A stretch of 20,854 bases of DNA from positions 1-20,854 of IMG/VR virus record IMGVR_UViG_3300032046_002556; one strand, given 5' to 3'. Below the pieces are notes generated by a model. It was not told the DNA's origin. It did no database searches and saw only the letters and a list, made by a program, of their open reading frames with translations. Origin of the DNA: a virus. Positions 13,661-20,136 of this stretch are shown here, in pieces; position 1 is the first letter of the stretch; every line of letters starts with the position of its first letter. The translations under genes and the position numbers were made by a program.

Positions 13661-15329
13661 TTTGTTGTCCTTGTTGGTTATTATTTACAAAAAACTTTTC
13701 TGTGTCTTTTTCGCCCGATCTATTTATTAACTCTTTGACAAATTCTTCTTCATTTAAAAATCCAACTCGGGCTGTTCCGGTAGCCGTCGGTATGGTGTGT
13801 TGAAAATATGGCTGAACGATTTGAAATAAGTTAAGAAACTTTGTGAATTCTGCTTGTTGGTCGGTTTGTAGTGTTGAATCGGATTCTGGTATGACATCAT
13901 ATTCTCCAGCAATATCTGATGCTCCCACTTTAGCGAATTGCTCTCCTTGTGGCCCAACAATTCTAATAACCTTCTCTTTAGTAATAAATTGCTGATATAA
14001 TTGATAAACTAATTCCCCAAGTCGCTTAAGTCCTGTTTCTTCCAATATCTTAACTTTGTGAGCAAATCTGGCGTTAGCTTGAGCGGTCTTGATTTCCACT
14101 TCGGCTGCTGTTTGGCCGGGAGTTTGGAGTCCTTGAACATAATCAGTAACACCTAAAGCTCTTTGGATGGTCTCAGTCGCCAATGTTTGTTCTTGAACTG
14201 CCGTACCGGTAACATTTGGCATATTCATAATATTAGCGTCATCTATATCGGTAATATGAATAATTCCATTATCTATAAATTGGAGTTCGTCATCATCAAC
14301 AGCATTCTTGGCTTTCCACATCGGAAAGAGAATACGACTAACATTAGTAATTCTTTGGTTTTGAATTGTATTTAAAGCGTGGAGTTGTTTCTCTACCGGT
14401 TCTATCTCGCCTTTGCCATAAAACTCTTGTGAAACAATACTATCAACTAATTTAATAAAAGGTTTCTTTCCGTGCCAGTAGGGATTATCACCATTATAAA
14501 GTACCTCCGACTCATCACCAACAATGGTAAGGTGGTCATCTTCCCACATTTCCCATATTTTACATTTATCTATCGTTTTATCGTCTTCGGTTTGAATAGA
14601 CATACCAGTAGCCGAGCGCCGTTGATCGTTGTATTGGTCTTCGGAATTTGTTTTATTACTTCTTAATCTTTTAAGAGCTGAAACATTATAAAGAGCTTTA
14701 CCTAATTCTTTAGCGGAAGCGTTTTCTGCTTCAAGCTCATCTATGTTGGCAATATATTGATAACCAACCCAAGAACAAGAATCAATATCATCACCGGCCG
14801 GGTCAAAAAAGAAATCATAGATATTAACATTCTTAGTTCTCGGATCGTCATAGTCAATTACTGGTATCTCTTGAGTCATATAAGTACTGTCTTCGTCTAC
14901 CATTGGTTCACCATTCTCGTCTAAAACATAGGATTTGACCATTCTTGGCGGTTTGGTAAGCCAATCCATCTTGATAATTCCCGTACCATAGACGAGTGCA
15001 TCTTTAATCCAAGCTATTACTTTAGAATAAGCACCACTCTTATCAAACCAATATCTGAAAAGGTCAGACATTATCTTGGCCTGAATGTCATCGGAGTTTT
15101 CCCTTGGTTTATATGAGATAACTGGTGTTTTGGCCATTAAACGAGTAACAATTGTTTCAATAAAAGACCAAAGAATTGGATTAAATACTTTTGATTGAAC
15201 ATTAGGATCAAACTTCTTTAATTTAGAATGATAAATAAAATCAAAGTCATTAAACTTATCAAACTTCGTTCGTTGATTTTCTAATGCTGTTTTAAAACGA
15301 GATTGTACTGTTGCTAATTTATCCATCAT
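13545..15329 (-). CDS. Portal protein (podovirus type)
   Basis: A 594-residue protein with the sequence of a podovirus-type portal: an N-terminal helical wing, DALVYGTGIIKMDW (110-123), NVNIYDFFFDPAGDD (167-181), YWHGKKPFIKLVDSIV (284-299), YGKGEIEPVEKQLHALNTIQ (304-323), and a long helical crown region further on. Portals form a dodecameric ring at one vertex through which DNA is packaged. The last 47 residues are Gln/Asn/Gly/Pro low complexity and share 116 bases with the next gene. No ribosome site precedes the ATGATG at 15329/15326; the 17-bp repeat ends one base before it. Confidence 0.86.
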   Translation of the reverse strand: MMDKLATVQSRFKTALENQRTKFDKFNDFDFIYHSKLKKFDPNVQSKVFNPILWSFIETIVTRLMAKTPVISYKPRENSDDIQAKIMSDLFRYWFDKSGAYSKVIAWIKDALVYGTGIIKMDWLTKPPRMVKSYVLDENGEPMVDEDSTYMTQEIPVIDYDDPRTKNVNIYDFFFDPAGDDIDSCSWVGYQYIANIDELEAENASAKELGKALYNVSALKRLRSNKTNSEDQYNDQRRSATGMSIQTEDDKTIDKCKIWEMWEDDHLTIVGDESEVLYNGDNPYWHGKKPFIKLVDSIVSQEFYGKGEIEPVEKQLHALNTIQNQRITNVSRILFPMWKAKNAVDDDELQFIDNGIIHITDIDDANIMNMPNVTGTAVQEQTLATETIQRALGVTDYVQGLQTPGQTAAEVEIKTAQANARFAHKVKILEETGLKRLGELVYQLYQQFITKEKVIRIVGPQGEQFAKVGASDIAGEYDVIPESDSTLQTDQQAEFTKFLNLFQIVQPYFQHTIPTATGTARVGFLNEEEFVKELINRSGEKDTEKFFVNNNQQGQQNAGQNNQISGNVSGQPTGPAGPIPQGAGDQTQGMPPIQ

Positions 15330-15330
15330 C

Positions 15331-15347
15331 TATAAAAGACGATATTT
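15331..15347 (-). promoter_or_regulatory. 17-bp repeat, copy 3 (candidate late promoter)
   Basis: Minus-strand AAATATCGTCTTTTATA, three bases after the stop of the sigma-like gene and one base before the portal ATG. If TTTTATA is a -10 element, the transcript would begin at or within the start codon, so the portal mRNA made here would be leaderless or nearly so. Confidence 0.52.
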
Positions 15348-15350
15348 TAT

Positions 15351-15701
15351 TTAGAGTTTATCCATTTCAGCAAAAAAAACGCATTCGTTTAATAAATCAC
15401 GAGGAATTTCAGACCAAATGCTTGGTTTTATCTGTATTTTTTGCTTTCTTTGTAAATCATAGAGACAATTTATAAACATTTTGTTGATATATTTCATAAA
15501 TCGGTAATCAAAATAGATAATATCGTCTGGTATGCGTGCTTTCCATAACTTATAAGATAGTTCTTGGAACAAATCGTCATAATCATAACCTTTTATCAAA
15601 TTTAAGTTGTTTTTACAGTGGAATTCTATCTGACGTCTCATTAAATAGAACAAATCATCAAATGTCAGCTCAGATATTTTGATGTTTGGTTTGTAAAGCA
15701 T
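15351..15701 (-). CDS. Sigma-factor region-2-like protein, 116 aa
   Basis: A small helical protein whose middle resembles sigma-70 region 2: YDYDDLFQELSYKLWKA (40-56) corresponds to the 'DLxQEgxlgLxkA' helix that binds the RNA polymerase clamp, and FDYRFMKYINKMFINCLYDL (64-83) followed by QRKQK corresponds to the 'F.fstYa..wir..i....r' -10 recognition helix. There is no room for region 4, so it would recognise only a -10-like element, as T4 gp55 does. It sits between the terminase and portal genes, with AGGAAAGG before the ATG. Alternative: an unrelated helical packaging factor. Confidence 0.5.
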   Translation of the reverse strand: MLYKPNIKISELTFDDLFYLMRRQIEFHCKNNLNLIKGYDYDDLFQELSYKLWKARIPDDIIYFDYRFMKYINKMFINCLYDLQRKQKIQIKPSIWSEIPRDLLNECVFFAEMDKL

Positions 15702-15709
15702 TGCCTTTC

Positions 15710-16399
15710 CTATTCAAGCATATCTATATCAAACTTCTTCCTTATTGGTCTTCTACCAAATCCAGTTACCGGATCGCCTCCTGTATAACCTATAATTTTT
15801 TGATGTTTAATTATTGTCGGTACACATATTTGCTGTAATTGCCAAGCGATGGCAGCACTAAATATAAGATCATCGTGCGCTCCTACTTCCGCCTGCGCTT
15901 TCCAACTTGATGAGGTCTGAACTACTATAAAAGAAAACAACTCGTTAATTGTTTCCTCGTCATAAATCTTGATAAGTTGTTTATCTATCGCTTCTTTAAG
16001 GTCTGATAGCATCTTTGGTCTGGTTGATGTATTCGTGTCCCAGCCATATCTTACTGCTTCAGGCGCATCCACTCGTCCCGATACCGGCATCTTAAATAGC
16101 TCAAACTTATTAAGCCGGTTAAGTGTCGCAAGTCGTTCCATCTCAAAAAGCCCTCCGTTTTGCCTTTCCATTGCTACAACCGGTTTGATGTGAGTAGTGT
16201 CATATATCTTTTCTAATACCGGTAAGAGTTGGTTAGTCATCTCAGTAGCAAGGACTTTAGAATGATAGGCAAGCGGAATGTCTAATTTTGTTTTAGATAG
16301 AAATTGAGCGGCGCAATAGTCAATACCGCCAGCCGCAGGATCAACGCCTACTACAATAAACTCGTCAGGTTCTATTTTGCGAAATTGACGAAAGCTCAT
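15710..16399 (-). CDS. Large terminase, nuclease domain as a separate protein
   Basis: A 229-residue protein that is the C-terminal half of a large terminase. VVGVDPAAGGIDYCAAQ (16-32) supplies the first catalytic Asp (D20), AMERQ (76-80) supplies E78, and GAHDDLIFSAAIAW (173-186) supplies the last Asp pair (D176/D177) of the RNase H-like headful nuclease. The 15 residues before the first motif (MSFRQFRKIEPDEFI) read as the end of the interdomain linker. All metal ligands are intact, so it is probably active with the ATPase made from 17384-18190. It overlaps the methyltransferase-like gene by four bases. Confidence 0.87.
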   Translation of the reverse strand: MSFRQFRKIEPDEFIVVGVDPAAGGIDYCAAQFLSKTKLDIPLAYHSKVLATEMTNQLLPVLEKIYDTTHIKPVVAMERQNGGLFEMERLATLNRLNKFELFKMPVSGRVDAPEAVRYGWDTNTSTRPKMLSDLKEAIDKQLIKIYDEETINELFSFIVVQTSSSWKAQAEVGAHDDLIFSAAIAWQLQQICVPTIIKHQKIIGYTGGDPVTGFGRRPIRKKFDIDMLE

Positions 16400-16959
16400 A
16401 ATGGTAACCTCTCTTTTGGTTCAAGTTCTACAAAAGTTAATTGTTTCCCAATATTAAATCCCCAAGTGAACCAAGCTGTCGCAAACCAACTACCGCTACC
16501 TTTACCACTCGGCGTTTCAAAGTTAATTCTTTTATCAAATAAAATTACTTCTAAACCATATTCTCTAAATAGTTTTTGTCTTTTCTTCCCTTCAAATGTT
16601 GTGAGTGGTAATAAGAAAGCAAAAGGAACATTAAACGAATATGCTCTCTCTAAAAATTCTTGTTTGAGAGAAAATGGTGGATTGGTAATTATACAATCAA
16701 ATTCTGGCAACTTATCAAATAAAAAATTGTATCCAAACAAAATATCTGTTGGATATACATCAAATCCCAATCTTTTTAATCCGTTAGATAGATTTCCTTT
16801 ACCAGCAGCGCATTCCCATATTTTCCAATTTTTGTTAAGATATGGAATCAATGGTTTTAGTGCTATTGGCGGAGTTTGAAAATCATCAACACTTCCTTGT
16901 CTTAATGGTGGTTTGTTATATTCCATAGGTGGAGGCAATATTGCTGTGCACTCCACCAC
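16396..16959 (-). CDS. DNA adenine-methyltransferase-like protein inside terminase locus
   Basis: A 187-residue protein with DFQTPPIALKPLIPYL (26-41), WECAAGKGNLSNGL (48-61, SAM motif I) and FDCIITNPPFS (87-97, the NPPF amino-methyltransferase motif). It resembles phage N6-adenine methyltransferase-like proteins; no target-recognition domain is evident, so target DNA is unknown. Its frame starts with GTG at 16959 without a ribosome site; GTG at 16956, TTG at about 16938 or ATG at 16926 are alternatives. It ends four bases inside the terminase nuclease gene, so the two are coupled. With the next two genes it forms the insert that separates the terminase domains. Confidence 0.78.
   Translation of the reverse strand: MVECTAILPPPMEYNKPPLRQGSVDDFQTPPIALKPLIPYLNKNWKIWECAAGKGNLSNGLKRLGFDVYPTDILFGYNFLFDKLPEFDCIITNPPFSLKQEFLERAYSFNVPFAFLLPLTTFEGKKRQKLFREYGLEVILFDKRINFETPSGKGSGSWFATAWFTWGFNIGKQLTFVELEPKERLPL
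16928..16957 (-). promoter_or_regulatory. Hairpin over the methyltransferase translation start
   Basis: GGTGGAG pairs with CTCCACC over seven bases around a 16-base loop that contains the palindrome GCAATATTGC. The hairpin covers the GTG start region and the only purine-rich stretch that could act as a ribosome site for a downstream start, so it could restrict translation of the methyltransferase-like protein. Confidence 0.4.
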
Positions 16960-16966
16960 CTATAAA

Positions 16967-17206
16967 TTACTTTTTAATTACATATTCTGGATAATTTTCT
17001 TTTAATTTTTCTATCATTTTACTTATATTATGTGTCTTTTTTATAGGTAAATTAAACCCTCTTTTCCGTAATTGGCAAACCTTACTTGATATTGATTTTT
17101 CTGGTCTATTAAGACATTTTGCTATTTCGTGTGTACTCATCTTAGTCCAATTTTCTATAATTGTTCCATATTCTTCAAATGTATATGGATCATATCTGCC
17201 TTTCAT
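16967..17206 (-). CDS. Small helix-turn-helix DNA-binding protein, 79 aa
   Basis: A 79-residue protein. Residues about 8-50 (TFEEYGTIIENWTKMSTHE, IAKCLNRPEKSISSKVCQL) match the 'W..ee...i...w..ms..eIA..L.Rs...V..K...L' helix-turn-helix seen alone in phages and attached to homing endonucleases. No nuclease domain is present. It has the best ribosome site in the insert, AAGGAGG four bases before ATG. It lies between the 55-residue gene and the methyltransferase-like gene, inside the split terminase, so it could regulate this cassette or be the DNA-binding remnant of a mobile element. Function inferred from fold only. Confidence 0.7.
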   Translation of the reverse strand: MKGRYDPYTFEEYGTIIENWTKMSTHEIAKCLNRPEKSISSKVCQLRKRGFNLPIKKTHNISKMIEKLKENYPEYVIKK

Positions 17207-17223
17207 TCTTCCTCCTTAATAAA

Positions 17224-17391
17224 TTAAATCTTATCCAAAAATTTGACTATGTCCTTTGCCATATTTCCTTCTACATCTCTATCAATTATCCTTTTTGAAA
17301 AGCAATCTTTTCCCTTCCACTCAATAACATCATACCAACTGACTTTAAGATTTTCCTTTAGATATGATTTAAGCCTTTCTATTTTATCCAT
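17224..17391 (-). CDS. Unknown 55-residue protein coupled to terminase ATPase
   Basis: ATG at 17391 overlaps the terminase ATPase stop by eight bases and opens 55 codons ending in TAA at 17224. MDKIERLKSYLKENLKVSWY is a charged amphipathic start; DVIEWKGKDCFSKRIIDRDV and EGNMAKDIVKFLDKI follow. I do not recognise a family. Composition and codon pattern look like its neighbours, and no ribosome site is seen, so it probably depends on translational coupling. It is the first gene of the three-gene insert between the terminase domains. Confidence 0.55.
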   Translation of the reverse strand: MDKIERLKSYLKENLKVSWYDVIEWKGKDCFSKRIIDRDVEGNMAKDIVKFLDKI

Positions 17392-18190
17392 ATATCACCC
17401 CTTCTTTTATTGGTTTTTGTATGCCCTTTAAGAATACTTGAAGTGCAAGACCCGAGAAGAACATATCACCAGAGGTCAAAAATGCCGTCTCTGGCGTGTC
17501 GCAATACTCTTGTTGATATAATCTGCCTAATTCTTTCTTTTTAGTATCTAAAAACTCTTCTGTATAACCCCAAGATGGATTATAAAAATGCGTCTTAAAT
17601 GGTCGCTCACCTCTTACTGCTTCGTCCCAAAAGCTCTTAAAAAAGTTAAAGCCGTTAGCCGTTGTTTCAATAAATATCTTGCCATTAGGAATAACGGCTT
17701 GCATCACACCCGACAACATCTTCTCTGGGTCAGGATAGAAAGAAAATTCGCTTAAATGAAGTCCGGATATAGTATCACCTCTCCCGAAACTCCTGCTCTC
17801 TGCCGTTCCAATGTAAAAGGTGGAATTGTTACTCTCATTAGCCAGTTCATTCTTTGAGTTATACTTTAGCGGTATTTTAATCTTATTAGTCGCTTCAAAA
17901 GATGAGATGTAAAACTTTACTCTATCAAGTAACCGTTGTGTAGCTTCGGTTTCGTGCGATACCACAACGCATCTCTGGTTGTCTTTGAAGATAAAGTCGC
18001 AAGTTAGAACGGCGAGGATAAGAGAAGAAAATCCCAACTGGCGCGCTTTTAAGATAATGTCCCGTCCGGTTGAAGTTTCTAATAAGTCAATTTGCGCTTT
18101 ATTTAAAACAAAAGGAACTATCTCGCCTTTCTTATTGGAAATCATAAACTCTTTTTCAATAGGTTTTTGGTATTTAATCAACGAGTTCAT
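17384..18190 (-). CDS. Large terminase, ATPase domain as a separate protein
   Basis: A 268-residue protein that ends where the ATPase domain of a large terminase ends. LKARQLGFSSLILA (47-60) is the divergent Walker A region, SGLHLSEFSFY (142-152) is Walker B, and IFIETTANGFN (172-182) is the coupling motif. YQQEYCDTPETAFLTSGDMF (225-244) is the usual 'E....P..AF..sG..F' segment just before the linker, and the protein stops 24 residues later. The nuclease domain is in a separate gene about 990 bases downstream. Together the halves total 497 residues, the normal size of a whole terminase. It overlaps the small terminase gene by 17 bases. Confidence 0.86.
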   Translation of the reverse strand: MNSLIKYQKPIEKEFMISNKKGEIVPFVLNKAQIDLLETSTGRDIILKARQLGFSSLILAVLTCDFIFKDNQRCVVVSHETEATQRLLDRVKFYISSFEATNKIKIPLKYNSKNELANESNNSTFYIGTAESRSFGRGDTISGLHLSEFSFYPDPEKMLSGVMQAVIPNGKIFIETTANGFNFFKSFWDEAVRGERPFKTHFYNPSWGYTEEFLDTKKKELGRLYQQEYCDTPETAFLTSGDMFFSGLALQVFLKGIQKPIKEGVIYG

Positions 18191-18605
18191 ATTCTTTTCT
18201 CTTTTCTAATATAAGTTGGTTAATTTGAACGGCTATATTATTCTCTTTTGGAAATCTATTTTTAATCTTTAATAGTATCTCGTTGGCTTTTAATCTATTA
18301 GTCCAGTCCGGCACATCAATAAAGTCATCAGTATCAACTCCGGCGTCTTTATCTGTCACTCTGGCTGATACTACTTTATTTGCTTTAGTGCCGTCTATTA
18401 AGTTAGACACAAGTTGACGATCGGTAGCGCCAAGTCGTTCGCACCAAGCTTGAATTGAGGCGTCTATCGCAAGTTTTCGCAGGTTTTCACTACCAACAGA
18501 ATGAGCCGAATTTTCGTCTTTACAATCATAAACCGCCATTGCCGCTTGTGTAGCATTTCCTAACTTAATATATAATTTAAAGAATTTTGCCTGTTTGATC
18601 GTCAT
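18174..18605 (-). CDS. Small terminase subunit
   Basis: A 143-residue protein with the Terminase_2-like start: TIKQAKFFKLYIKLGNATQA (2-21) followed by AMAVYD is the usual 'KQ..F...Y...GNAt.AA...Y' helix-turn-helix that recognises the packaging site. A second helical part (DWTNRLKANEILLKIKNRFP) matches the end of these proteins, which assemble in rings on viral DNA and activate the large subunit. It directly precedes the ATPase gene, with a 17-base overlap, and overlaps the preceding Cys-rich gene by four bases (ATGA). Confidence 0.8.
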   Translation of the reverse strand: MTIKQAKFFKLYIKLGNATQAAMAVYDCKDENSAHSVGSENLRKLAIDASIQAWCERLGATDRQLVSNLIDGTKANKVVSARVTDKDAGVDTDDFIDVPDWTNRLKANEILLKIKNRFPKENNIAVQINQLILEKRKEYELVD

Positions 18606-18766
18606 TTCTTAAAATCCAAATTATGTTTAATTTCTTTTGCTATTTCTAATATCTCTTTTTCGGTTAAGAAATAATCTTCTTTTTTAGCAGGGCAACCTTT
18701 TTCTTTAAATTCACACCAAGATAATCCAGCACCACAATAAGGACATTCATATAATTTATCTTTCAT
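18602..18766 (-). CDS. 54-residue zinc-binding miniprotein
   Basis: ATG at 18766 opens 54 codons ending in TGA, which overlaps the small-terminase ATG. Four Cys lie at 8, 11, 18 and 25 (YECPYCGAGLSWCEFKEKGC), enough for one zinc site, followed by an acidic/basic amphipathic helix (FLTEKEILEIAKEIKH). No family recognised. It is translationally coupled on both sides. Confidence 0.6.
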   Translation of the reverse strand: MKDKLYECPYCGAGLSWCEFKEKGCPAKKEDYFLTEKEILEIAKEIKHNLDFKK

Positions 18767-18953
18767 AATACTCTTTCTTTAATCCTTTCTCCTTTATTGT
18801 ATTATTTTTATTCTCATTATCCTTAAAGAAACAATCAAAGTGGTAAAACTTATTCTCAACAGCACTATAATTAAAACTGCCAATTCCCTTACTTGTTTTG
18901 ACAATATTACCGCACACGGGACAAATCTTGTTCTCTTTTGCTTCGTGTTTCAT
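18756..18953 (-). CDS. 65-residue C2HC zinc-finger-like protein
   Basis: A small protein with C11-PV-C14 and H38-x2-C41 (YHFDCFF), a likely C2HC zinc site, then a Lys/Asn/Glu-rich tail. AAGGA lies eight bases before the ATG. It starts 47 bases inside the preceding gene and ends 11 bases inside the following one, so the three Cys-rich genes are chained. Function unknown. Confidence 0.62.
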   Translation of the reverse strand: MKHEAKENKICPVCGNIVKTSKGIGSFNYSAVENKFYHFDCFFKDNENKNNTIKEKGLKKEYYER

Positions 18954-19164
18954 TTATTAATTCCTTACTAACCAAACATCTTGGACAAAATTTGAATAGT
19001 TTATTATTTTCTTTACCAATATGTAAATTTGTATGGCAGAAAAGATGTGTTTCGTATTTATAAACTTCACCATTATGAGCACTACGATCCCATACTTTTT
19101 CAACTTGTCCTAAATCCTCCCAACCTTTTGGACACCCTAACCAAGTTTTATCTGGGAAACTCAT
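18907..19164 (-). CDS. Cys-rich small protein, 85 aa
   Basis: An 85-residue protein beginning MSFPDKTWLGCPKGWEDLGQ, with Cys at 11, 43, 60 and 63 (FCPRCL) that could bind zinc. The frame extends seven codons upstream to 19185, but GAGGAAG six bases before the ATG at 19164 makes this the better start. Aromatic residues early and a basic, polar C-terminus (SKREQDLSRVR) are the other features. It overlaps its neighbours by 17 and 47 bases. No family recognised. Confidence 0.6.
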   Translation of the reverse strand: MSFPDKTWLGCPKGWEDLGQVEKVWDRSAHNGEVYKYETHLFCHTNLHIGKENNKLFKFCPRCLVSKELINETRSKREQDLSRVR

Positions 19165-19351
19165 TTTTGACTTCCTCTCCCTCATTTATTATCTCGCAAT
19201 TATCTGTCTTAGTTTGTAATATCGCCCTGCTACAATCAAGACAAGGTGGTCTCTGTCCCGAATAAGTCAATCCACCCTCTCTTATTAACCACAAATAATC
19301 ACTATGGTGTATACAATTATCGCAAGTTTTCTCTTTTTCGCTTTTCTTCAT
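19148..19351 (-). CDS. Cys-rich small protein, 67 aa
   Basis: A 67-residue protein with C10-DN-C13 and C37-LD-C40 plus C52, likely binding one zinc. The pattern 'TCDNCIHHSDY...RPPCLDCSRA' resembles small phage zinc proteins of unknown role. It starts 35 bases inside the preceding basic gene and ends inside the next Cys-rich gene, as part of a run of overlapping miniproteins before the terminase genes. Confidence 0.6.
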   Translation of the reverse strand: MKKSEKEKTCDNCIHHSDYLWLIREGGLTYSGQRPPCLDCSRAILQTKTDNCEIINEGEEVKNEFPR

Positions 19352-19433
19352 TTAAATAATCTTTCTTTAATCTCTGATACTCTTTTCTATCCTTGCTCTG
19401 TTTTCTTAAACGTTTGGCTACTTTAGCTCGCAT
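19317..19433 (-). CDS. 38-residue basic phage protein
   Basis: ATG at 19433, with GTGGAG six bases upstream, opens 38 codons of strongly basic sequence: MRAKVAKRLRKQSKDRKEYQ then RLKKDYLNEEKRKREN. The MRxKxAKRLRK...YxxLKKxY pattern is familiar from tiny phage proteins, though no function is established. It overlaps the next gene by 35 bases, so two start regions are packed together. Confidence 0.6.
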   Translation of the reverse strand: MRAKVAKRLRKQSKDRKEYQRLKKDYLNEEKRKRENLR

Positions 19434-19484
19434 TATTTACTCCACAAACTTTTTATCCACGCCACAATTTTTTCAATTCTTTCT

Positions 19485-20123
19485 TCATTTAAAATCTCTG
19501 TATTTAATTTTTGTTATTATTCTTTCGCCTTTTCTTGTGAATAATTCTGTTTTTGGTTTTAGTACAATACCTTCAGCATTAAATTCGCCCCAAACTGATT
19601 TGAAACCATTTTTTGTCATTTCAACAGCTTCGGTTAAAGTTCCTTCACCAATAATAGGTACAATTTCTATATTGAAAAATTTTGCAATATCTTCTAAATT
19701 TTCTCTTTCCAACCAATAATTAGTTATCAACACATCAAATAAAACAAAACTAACCCCGTCTTTAATATAATCATTCCCCGCTTTTTGAATTTTATTTCCA
19801 TATCCTTCGCCATAAAGACAGACACTACCTTCAGTTCCAAACATTTTTAATAATTTCTGTCTATTTTGAGTGCCTTCAAATAATTCTTGAAGTTTGTATA
19901 AGAGAAATACTGGAATTTGAGCATTATCAGTTTTTCCACCAAAAATAACTTTATCTCCGTTCCACACTACTCTAATATTTGTTCCGTCTACCTTTTCAGT
20001 AAATACCCATTGGTTATTTTTGAGATAATCAAATTCAGGCATAGAATATTCTGTTTCAATAATTTTTCCTCTATTAGTCATATCTCTTTTAAAGATGGTT
20101 TGAATTTTATGATATTTTTTCAT
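19485..20123 (-). CDS. RNA ligase, Rnl2 family
   Basis: A 212-residue nucleotidyltransferase of the Rnl2 type. FTEKVDGTNIRVVW (41-54) is motif I, with K44 the AMP-accepting Lys; FGGKTDN is nearby; LYGEGYG (103-109) is motif III; SFVLFDVLI (125-133) is motif IIIa; AEGIVLKPK (183-191) is motif IV; ITKIKY (203-208) is motif V. All catalytic motifs are present, but it lacks the C-terminal domain of T4 Rnl2 (334 residues). It would seal RNA nicks. ATG at 20123 has AAGGAG seven bases upstream; an in-frame TTG at 20129 is too close to that site. Confidence 0.83.
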   Translation of the reverse strand: MKKYHKIQTIFKRDMTNRGKIIETEYSMPEFDYLKNNQWVFTEKVDGTNIRVVWNGDKVIFGGKTDNAQIPVFLLYKLQELFEGTQNRQKLLKMFGTEGSVCLYGEGYGNKIQKAGNDYIKDGVSFVLFDVLITNYWLERENLEDIAKFFNIEIVPIIGEGTLTEAVEMTKNGFKSVWGEFNAEGIVLKPKTELFTRKGERIITKIKYRDFK

Positions 20124-20136
20124 TTCCAAACTCCTT

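Noticed and set aside
15922-15931. Fourth copy of the 17-bp repeat in the terminase nuclease gene
   Set aside because: Only the TATAAAAGA part matches and it lies inside a coding region; the CGATATT half is missing.
16304-16879. 191-codon open frame on the plus strand opposite the methyltransferase and terminase nuclease
   Set aside because: It runs antisense to two genes with clear catalytic motifs, has no recognisable product, and the whole window is otherwise minus-strand; it is a shadow frame.
16396-17391. Self-splicing intron or intein in the large terminase
   Set aside because: The insert is filled with three overlapping ORFs, leaving only 17- and 7-base gaps; there is no room for an intron core, and no intein Cys/His-Asn ends are seen at the junctions.
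19434-19484. Possible extra miniprotein between RNA ligase and the 38-residue gene
   Set aside because: One frame reads NEERIEKIVAWIKSLWSK, which looks like an amphipathic helix, but it has no standard start codon. The ATG that overlaps the ligase stop gives only 11 codons. It could be the remnant of a gene or a +1 extension of the ligase, but support is too weak to annotate.
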